The notes beneath the pieces are model-generated. The model did not search any database. It saw only the letters and a list, made by a program, of their open reading frames with translations, and was not told where the DNA came from. A program made the translations under genes and the position numbers. 28,500 bases of DNA from Neocallimastix lanati (nom. inval.) (lineage: Eukaryota; Neocallimastigomycota; Neocallimastigomycetes; Neocallimastigales; Neocallimastigaceae), in the NCBI GenBank assembly GCA_016946835.1, contig JACVTC010000005.1:1169001-1197500 (forward strand). Direction: 5' to 3'. Positions 20,092 through 28,500 of this stretch are shown here, in pieces (positions within the stretch are counted from its first letter, which is position 1; the number at the start of each line of letters is the position of its first letter).

Positions 20092-22346
20092 AATAGAAAA
20101 AAATAATTAATTTTTTTTTTTTTTTAAAAAAAAAAAAAACCCTATAACTTTTATTATCTTAAACTTTTTTTTTTGTATTGTTTTGTTTTTATCAAATGGG
20201 ACGAGAAATTAAAAAAAAAAAAAAAAAAAAAAAAAGGCTGTTTTTTAATATTTATAAATAAGATATATAATTATAAATATTATATTCAAGTGTTTTCTGT
20301 TATATATATTTATAAAAATATATATCAAATATATAATAAAAACAGAACAAAATATACTATTTATTGTTATTTATAAAATATGTTAAAATATACACTTATT
20401 TATGTTATAATTGATATTTATGGTAAATATATTAAAAATATAGGTATTTTATGTTTTATATATATCATTGATTAAAATGTAAGCTAATATTGATATATTT
20501 AACCTATAAAAGTATGCATTTGTGTTTTTTTTTTTAATATTAATTATAAATTTTCCTTATTTTCATTTTTTTTTTTTTATATAAATTTTATTTTATTTTA
20601 TTTTTCGTATTGTATATTTTTATAAATAATAATAAAGATTATATTAATTTCTATTAATTTTAATTTGTAGAAAAAAAAATTTTTTTTTCTTTAATATTAT
20701 TTATTATTATTTATATATTTTAATATCTTTTTATTTATAAAAACATAAAACGCCGTTATTAATAATAAATAAAAAATTTAATATTTTAATATTTTAAATA
20801 TTAATTTTTATTTTTATTTTTATTTTTATTTTTATTAATATACATAATATTTTTATTTTAATATTTCTTTTTATTTATATTAATGAAAACTTTAATGCCG
20901 CAAAAAAAGAAAAAAAAATTTTATGTGTTTATATTAAATTAATTTTATATAATTTCCAATTCTCAAATTAGAAAGAAAATAAATAAAAAAAAAAAAAAAA
21001 TAAGGAAAACAAAAGAAAATAAAAAATAAAAAAAAAAAGTTGATATAAATAATTAAATTGATATAAAGAAGAAACTTTAATTTTTAATGAAATCATGTAA
21101 TTTTGTTTATATTTTATTATAAATAATTAATTTACGAATGAAGGTGGCTATTATCTTTTATCTTTATGGAAAATAATTAACAATGCAAAGGTTAAATCAT
21201 TCATTAATCAATTTTGAATGAAACATTAAATATTTAAAATATAAATTGATTATATTATATAATTCTTTATATGATTATTACTTTTATTATTATCATTATT
21301 TATATTATTTGCATTATTTATATTATAATTTATTTATTAATTATTAATTATTATTTATTAATTATTAATTATTAATTATTATTTATTATTTATTATTTAT
21401 TATTATTTATTATTCAATTATTTATAATTTTATTACCACAATATTTTATTTATTATTTGTTGTTTTATATCCTATATTAAAACATATAGATATAATTAAT
21501 AATATATTAAATAATTATTCCTAATTAATAGTTTTATATGAATATTTGTATGTATATCTACTTACTAAATAAATATTGTTAACAAGTTCATTCGTTTTTT
21601 ATCATTTCAATAAAAAAAAAATATAATAAAATTCTTAAGATATTAAATAGTTTTTAAATTAAAATACATAAATTTAAAGTAAAAAATAAACAATTATATA
21701 TAAAATAATAATATTTATATATAAATATATATATATATATATATTAATTTTTTTATATTCTTATTTTTTTTTTTTTTTATATATTTTATTTATATTATTA
21801 TATTTTTTTAATGTATAATTTAATAAATGTATAATAAATACTTCTACCTATAATTTTTACCTAATTTTGATAATTTTTATATTTTATATTATTTAAGATA
21901 TTTGAAGATATTAAAAAATTAATTATTTTAAATTCAAAAAAAAAAATTATAATTAATTATTAGGTATAAACAAAGACATGTGCCATCTTATTATTTTAAT
22001 TTTTTTAATATATTAATTCATGATTATTATAATAATTTTTTAATTTAATTTTATTGTTTTTTTTTTTTTATTTTTTATTTTTTATTTTTTATTTTTTTAT
22101 ATTATTTTTGTATTTATCTTTATTTTTTTTTTTTCTTTTTTCTTTTTCGTTTTTATAAAGTCATATAATTAAAAAAAAAATCGATTAAAATATCATAAAA
22201 TAAGTAATATTGAAATATATTTATAATATTGTAGCAATAATAATAAACTATATATACATGGTTAACAATTAAAAAAAAAAAATATATATATATATATATA
22301 TAATAAAATAATATATTTTATTATTTCAATTTTTCGCCGTATAAAC

Positions 22347-22372
22347 TGATCCTTGTTCAGGAATAAGGATCA
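22347..22372. repeat. Short hairpin sharing its stem with 20055-20091
   Basis: tgatccttgttc pairs with gaataaggatca, with one G/T mismatch and a 2-nt loop. The arm segment aataaggat is shared with the hairpin at 20055-20091. Confidence 0.75.
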
Positions 22373-22467
22373 ATCATTTTTCAATATCATTATTGTGGTT
22401 ATTTAAATTATTATTAATTAAACATTTCTTTCATTATTAGAAAAAATAAAAAATAAAAAAAAAATAA

Positions 22468-22500
<33 letters not shown>

Positions 22501-22991
22501 TTTTTAATTATTAAAAAATAAAAAAAAAAAATAATTACCAAATATTTCTTATAATATTAAATAATTATATATTTATAATTATTTTAATTTATCCAATAAG
22601 ATATAATTATAATTATTAAATATATTAAACAGATAATTACTTTAAATTATTTATTTAAAATAAAACAAAACTATTTTTATTATTATTTATTTTATTTTTA
22701 TTTTATTATTTTTTTTAACAATAAAAAAAAAAAATCTTAAAATATAATAAAACAAAACAATTTTTATTATCATTTATTAATATTTATTATTTCATTATAT
22801 TATTATTTTTTAATAATAAAAAAAAATCTTAAAACATAATAAAATTAATAATTTTAGTTTATATAATTTTTTTATGTATTTAGACTATGTATTTAAAGGT
22901 GCGGCGATTCGATAAAAGGAGAATATAATATGTGGCTTGACTAGACTTTTTATAATTATAATTAATAATTATTATTAGTATTGATTGTTAG

Positions 22992-23051
22992 ATTATAGAA
23001 AAAGTATTAATTTATTACTTTATATTATTAAATTAATACTTTTTCTATAAT
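22992..23051. repeat. Perfect 23-bp hairpin
   Basis: The arms 22992-23014 (attatagaaaaagtattaat...) and 23029-23051 are exact reverse complements around a 14-nt A/T loop. No TA or TTA target duplication beyond the arms is clear in this composition. Confidence 0.92.
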
Positions 23052-23993
23052 TTAAGAAGAATAGAAAAAAGACATTGTATATGTATTTATTTTTTCTTTG
23101 ATTATATAAATGAATACATATATTTATTAATTATTATGAATTTAATATTTGATATATTTTTACTTTTTTACAAAAATTTTATTAAATTGACTTTTAAGAA
23201 ATTTTTGTTATTCTCTTTCTGTTATTTTCTTTCTTACTTAATTTTAATATTATAATTATTTTACTAATATAAATATTAAAATCGTAATATTAGAATTGAT
23301 AATCATAAAGTAAAAAAATATAATAATATTTAAAAAACTTTTTAAAATTTACATTTGTTTTTTAGCTTTATAAATTTAATGTATTGGCGCACAAAAATTT
23401 AATGTATCTAAAAATATACGATTATACAATTCATTACATTAAATAAATAAATATTTATTATATACATAATATTTTTTAATTTATTTTTAAATTTCTATAT
23501 TATAAAATTTCGTGGTATTTTTGTTCGTTATAATTAATTTAAAAATGATTAAATTTTGTAAAATTTTAAAAATTTTAATATAATTAATATAATGTCTATT
23601 GTGTTACCTGTTGTTAATTTGGTATATTAATAGATTAATTATAAAATTATATTTATATTAATGGATTATTAAAGATAATAATGAAATAATAAAAATTCAA
23701 AGAAAAAAGTTAATATATTAAAATAGTAATAAACAATGAACTAATAGAATTTAAAAAAAAAAAAAAAAAAAAAAAAGATATAAATTAAAAAGTATAGAAC
23801 CTTTTTTTTTAAATAAAAATATAGAAATAAAAAATTAAACTAGAATATAATATATAAATATATACATAAGTAAAATAAAAACATATCTAATATATATCTT
23901 TATATATATATATAATTTAAATATAGTAAAAATAAAAAAAATAAAAAATATATAAATCAAAATATATATATATATAAAATTAAAAATAGAGAA

Positions 23994-24620
23994 ATGAATT
24001 ATTCATTTATAATACTTCTTCTATCCTTGTTCAGTTGTGTTTTTGCTGGTGAACTTGGATTAAAAACTTTAATACTTTCTACTAGTGGAAGTACAGATGC
24101 TGCTGCTGTTAAATTATCCTTGAATTCTTATGGTATTGCCTATGATCATATTGAATTAAAATTAAAAGAATTAGAAGGTAATTTAACTTTATATGATGAA
24201 CATAAGAATCCAAAATATAATTTAATCGTTTTAACCTCTGGAAAATTAACTTTACTTGATGAAAATTTACAATGGACGAGTGTTTTAAGTGATGAACAAT
24301 GGGCTTATCTTGATCAATATGAAATTGATAATAAAATTCGTAGAATTACTATTTCAGATTCTCCAGATCCAGTATTAGGTATTGCTATTTTTGATCAAAA
24401 TAACTGGGGTAGCGATAAAACTCAAACCATGATTAAGGCTGATAATACTATTGCTGATGAAATGTTTGCTCTTGCTGGTATTAAACCAACAGCTTATCTT
24501 GATACTTTAGGGTAAATGAATAATTTATATATATATATTATAAATACTTATTCTAATAAAAATAAAAATAAGAAATTACTATAAATAATAAAAATATAAT
24601 AATTTATAAAAAAAAAAAAT

Positions 24621-24652
<32 letters not shown>

Positions 24653-27156
24653 TATTTATATATAATAATAAATTATACCCGCCTTATTAATATTAATAAA
24701 ATAATATTAATCTTAATATTGTATTTTATTATATTTTATTTTATTTTATTTTTTTTTTATAATAGATTATATCACACTCCAATGACTGTTGCTAATGCCA
24801 CTATTGAAGTTAAACCAGTCTTATACTTTAAGAAGGATAGCAACTATAGTGAAGATACTGTTGCCGCCTTATATATGAAATTAAATGATGGAAGAGAAAG
24901 ATTATCATTCTACTTTGGTTTCGGTGATTGGTCCTTAAATTGTATCATTTTAAATCATATTTGGATTAATTGGGGTACTCGTGGTATCTACAATGGATTC
25001 AGACGTGTTTATTTCACTGCTCATATCGATGATGTCTTCTTAGCAACAGAATTAGTTGATCCAAAGAGAAATTTAGTTGAAGGGGATGAAGTTTTCAGAA
25101 CGACTACTAAGGATTTCGATAATATTATGAAATATCAAAAGGAAATTGTTCAAAAAATGAATCCAGGTTCTGTTTATCAAGTAGAATTAGCTTTCAATGG
25201 TAATGGTCTTCTTATTGAAGCTGACTATGATCAATCATTACAAGTATTTGGTGAGAGATTAGTAGAATTAGAATTTATTAAAGAGCCAGGAACTGGTACC
25301 ACCAATTGGCCAGTTAAAAATTTTAAATTTGAATTTCCAGAGTCTTTATTAAATCAAGATAAACTTTATCCATATTTCAAGAATAAGACCAACAGAGCAG
25401 AATTCTACTGGAGTTCTCACACCTTCACCCATGAAAATTTAGATAATGCTTCACGTACTGATATTGATAATGAAATTAGAGTTAATATTGAAGTAGCTAA
25501 AAGAATAGGTTTTGTCAATGATGATGATACTCATGAAGAATGGTGGTCCCCAGGTTCCATTATTACCCCACAAATTTCTGGTCTTCGTAATCGTGATGCT
25601 ATTGAAATTTTCCAACAATATGGTATTCATTCCGGAACTGGTGATCTCTCTCGTCAATCCATTTGTAATGTCGAAAATCCTTACCTTCCATACTACACTA
25701 CTATGGAAGGTAGTAACTATGACGGATTCCCAGTCATTCCACGTTCCCCATCTGAAATATACTTCCATTGTAGTACTTCTGAACAAAATACATGGATGTA
25801 TAATCAAATCTATCGTAGTGTCTTTGGTAAAGATTCTGATTGGAATACTATTATTGAACGTGAAGCTACTCGTGTCTTAACATTAATGATGAAATTACGT
25901 CATGAAGCTCACCAATTCCATCAAGCTAATCTTCGTAACGCAGATTTAAAAGAAAAGAGTCTTCTTCAACAATGGACAGATGCTATTGTTGAAAAATATA
26001 ATTCCTATGTTAATTGGCCAATGATTTCCTTAAAATTAGATGATTTAGCTCAAACCTTTATCAATAGAAATGAAATAGAAAATTGTAATGCTACCTATTC
26101 TTTAATTACTTCGGGTAATACTGTTACTGGTATTAATGTAAGTGCCTTAAAGAAATGTACTGTTCCGATCACCGTTCCATTTGAAGTTGAAATTAATGAT
26201 AAATTTACGTATGAACAAGTTGGTAATGATCCATTAACCATTTGGGTTCCATTAAATAACAGTAAAGAAACAATTATTTTCAAGAAACCATTCACTTGGG
26301 GTGATGTTACTCCAGCTATCGAAACTTCCATTGATTTACCTACCACTTCTACTACTACTACTACCACAACAAATGAAAATTCAACTGTCATTACTACAAC
26401 TGAAAAGCCAACAACGACTACTTCTGTAGAACAAACCACAAATGTTGATGAAACGGCAAAGGTTGATGATGAAACCACTAAAGTTGAAGAAACCACTACA
26501 ATAGTAGAACCAACTACCACTACTATTGTAAGTACTACTACAATTGTAATTCCATCTTCCTCTGAGAAACCTTCATCTACAACTACTGAAAAACCTTCAT
26601 CTACAACAACTGAAAAGCCTTCAACCACAACTACTTCAGAAAAATCATCTACTACTACTACTACTACTACTACAACTAAAAAATCAACTACTACTTCTAA
26701 GAAAACTACTACTACTACCAAGAAAACTACTACTACCAAGAAAACTACCACTACCAAGAAAACTACCACCAAGAAAACTACTACCAAGAAAACTACTACC
26801 AAGAAAACTACTACCAAGAAAACTACTACTAAGAAAACCACCAAAAAAACCACCATAGTCACTAAAACAGTAAAATCAACCACCACCAAAACTAAAAAAA
26901 CTACTATAACTAAAAAAACAACCACCACAAGAAAAACTACTACCACCACAACTAGAATAAATGGAAATAATGCAATAGACGTAAGTAATTTTTCATATTA
27001 AAATAATTTATATTTAATTTTTATTTTATCCTTTTTTATATTTAATATAAATATAATTTACTAAACGTATTTTTTTTATATAAATATTAAAAAATTTTAT
27101 AGGACATGATAAATGATATCATAAGTATAATAAGAGGATGGTTCCCCTTCTTCTAA
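23994..27156 (+). CDS. Secreted CE18/Agd3-like polysaccharide deacetylase with Thr/Lys-rich tail
   Basis: Three exons (23994-24511, 24766-26980, 27103-27156) with GT-AG introns of 254 and 122 nt join in frame to 928 aa. Residues 1-18 are a signal peptide (LLLSLFSCVFA). Residues about 20-180 match the N-terminal region of fungal Agd3-type proteins, with a DEQWAYLDQYE block and a closing GLYHTP. The catalytic part carries FTAHIDDVFL (His259, Asp261, Asp262), SHTFTHENLD (His391 and His395, the HxxxH metal site), WWSPGS (432-437) and RHEAHQFHQANLR (551-563), the expected deacetylase-fold order. In Aspergillus, Agd3 removes acetyl groups from galactosaminogalactan outside the cell. Residues about 699-905 are Thr-rich, then KKTTT repeats, a probable O-glycosylated stalk. 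The last exon adds DMINDIISIIRGWFPFF. Family is well supported; the substrate here is unknown. Upstream flanking is A/T only. Confidence 0.88.
26640..26960 (+). repeat. Coding minisatellite for Lys-Lys-Thr-Thr-Thr tail repeats
   Basis: The unit is aagaaaactactacc, in 12-18 base variants repeated many times. Thr codons alternate between ACT, ACC and ACA while Lys stays AAG/AAA. A preceding array (about 26565-26640) repeats SSTTTEKP. The opposite strand is open as a Val-rich shadow frame. Confidence 0.9.
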
Positions 27157-27395
27157 TGATGAAAGAAGAATGATGTGAAAAGATAATAAGAATTTTTTTT
27201 TTATTTTCTTTATTACTTTTAAATTTTTAAATCATTTCAAAAATAAAAAATATATTTATGTAAATAATAATACTATTTATTTATTTATTTATTAATACAA
27301 TTAATTGAATAAATTTAAAATTATTTATAAAATAAAATAAAAAAAAATTATATATTTATTAAAAAATAAAACTAATAAAAAAAAAAATTATATAT

Positions 27396-27436
<41 letters not shown>

Positions 27437-27689
27437 ATATTTATTAAAAAATAAAATTTAATAATTTAAAATAATGCACTTTTTTATCCTGTTTACTTTG
27501 TTATAATATTTTTCTTTTAATAATTTATTTCTTATATCCAATAACTATACATATATTTTTTTTAAAAAAAATATTTTTTTATTTTAGTATGAAATCCTAA
27601 AATAAATATTTATTTTTAAATTTTAAATTTTTTTAATATCATATAATACTTTGAATATAATATTAATAAGCTAATTAATATTTTATTAT

Positions 27690-27722
<33 letters not shown>

Positions 27723-28500
27723 TAGCAACTCATATTTATTAAATAAATACTCTTTTTTATTATTACATTTATTTTAAAAATATAATAATTCTGAAGCATA
27801 TATTATTTTTCTCTTTTTAAAAATGCTACAGTACTTTCAAAACAATTGTGATAATAAAAAAGAGTATATATTTAATATATGTGAGTCACTTTTTTTTTAA
27901 AAAAAAAAATAAATGTTAATAAATAAATAAAAAAAAGGAGTATATATTAATAAAAATTAAAGTTATTACAATCTACATAAGGGTAGTTTTTTTTTTTTTT
28001 TTTTTTTTAAATAAACGATAAATATAAATAAATATTGGAATAAAAATTTAAAGAAATAGAGTTAATATCTTTTTTTATGTTATTATTTAATTTTATTATT
28101 ATTATTTACTTTTTATTACTATTATTAATTTTACTATTATTATTTTCTGATGATAATAAAATATTTTAAACTAAAAATAAAAATATATTAAATTTTAAAA
28201 AATTAACAAAATTAAAAAATAAAAATGATACACATTGTTTGATAATATGATTTTATTTATTCATGTGTGTTATTAAATTAAATATATATATATATATATA
28301 TAATAAATTAAGATATAATACAATAATAATGATATTATGAATTAAAACTCTAATCATTTAACATATATGATATAAATTTCATTAAAAATTATAAATAAAC
28401 AATAATTAAATCTTTAATAAATCCTATTAATATGAAATATACATAATATAAAACATTCATAACAAGTCTTTAAATGAAAAAATAAAATGTAACAAAATAT
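27157..28500. other. Intergenic A/T DNA to the right edge
   Basis: Nothing coding is visible on either strand. It contains A runs at 27400-27434 (35 A) and 27696-27722 (27 A), a T run near 27988-28008, a TA run near 28281-28302 and a mixed T8/A10 foldback near 27891-27909. The 3' end of the deacetylase transcript must lie in its first part. Confidence 0.7.

Larger units (their letters stand above)
18878..23993. other. 5.1-kb gene-free region with foldback structures
   Basis: No frame with coding complexity is visible on either strand. Contents, left to right: the 3' flank of PPCS; a TAA run (about 19090-19112); a slightly GC-richer 60 bp at about 19430-19495 of unknown nature; a TAA run (about 19590-19622); a 31-T run (19714-19744); the foldback pair (19795-20017); a hairpin (20055-20091); T/A tracts; a TTATTAATTA array (about 21330-21415); a hairpin (22347-22372); a GC-richer 60 bp (about 22890-22950); a long hairpin (22992-23051); a 24-A run (23753-23776); and the 5' flank of the deacetylase gene. 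Confidence 0.7.

Noticed and set aside
20173-20376. Plus-strand 67-codon frame with a poly-Lys run
   Set aside because: It depends on a homopolymer, has no domain and no neighbouring exons that extend it.
24018-24035. The 12-base word atccttgttcag shared by the deacetylase signal-peptide codons and the hairpin at 22347-22372
   Set aside because: In the gene it encodes the leucine-rich signal peptide and has no hairpin partner, so chance is the simplest reading.
25451-25880. Alternative frames on both strands within the deacetylase
   Set aside because: They overlap the catalytic region, whose main frame carries conserved motifs; these are shadows.
26095-26949. Minus-strand 284-codon Val-rich frame
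   Set aside because: It is the complement of Thr/Lys repeat codons, which are free of stops on the opposite strand by composition.
1-28500. tRNA, rRNA or CRISPR arrays
   Set aside because: No cloverleaf with intact arms, no rRNA block and no regularly spaced repeat-spacer array was seen. The only tRNA-like words are the A/B boxes in the SINE candidate.

Overview
The window looks like nuclear DNA of a flagellated early-diverging fungus, most likely an anaerobic gut fungus (Neocallimastigomycota). Intergenic DNA and introns are almost pure A/T, with homopolymer runs of 20-44 bases and TTA/TTTA/AAAAT microsatellites. Genes are split by 120-430 nt introns. One gene is a fungal-type secreted Agd3-like deacetylase with a Thr/Lys-rich tail, another is the centriolar protein LRRC45, and a decayed Ty1/copia element is present. 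The lineage is an inference from composition and gene content.

Layout, left to right. 1-1717 (-): the 5' part of a long protein of about nine 63-residue degenerate repeats, running off the left edge. 3605-5140 (+): a frameshifted Ty1/copia integrase remnant containing a five-copy minisatellite made from its own IPHKG codons. 5598-7149 (-): a five-exon TEX264-like gene (206 aa). 7150-9631: noncoding, with two small tandem repeats. 9632-13678 (-): an eleven-exon LRRC45 orthologue (664 aa). 14903-15360 (-): a SINE-like element with a poly(A) tail and pol III A/B-box-like sequences. 16274-18877 (+): a seven-exon phosphopantothenate-cysteine ligase gene (312 aa), whose second intron is AT-AC with a U12-type donor. 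18878-23993: 5.1 kb of noncoding DNA with unusual foldback structures. 23994-27156 (+): a three-exon secreted CE18/Agd3-like polysaccharide deacetylase (928 aa). 27157-28500: noncoding.

The genes are independent eukaryotic transcription units and form no pathway together: ER-membrane/autophagy-related (TEX264-like), centriole/basal body (LRRC45), coenzyme A synthesis (PPCS), extracellular polysaccharide modification (CE18) and an unknown repeat protein. All exon models were joined by hand from splice signals, frame continuity and family similarity; no transcript evidence was available. The four complete models stay in frame across all 22 junctions. The most notable observations are the AT-AC intron, the two 45-bp cores each centred in its own inverted repeat, the SINE-like element and the copia-derived minisatellite.
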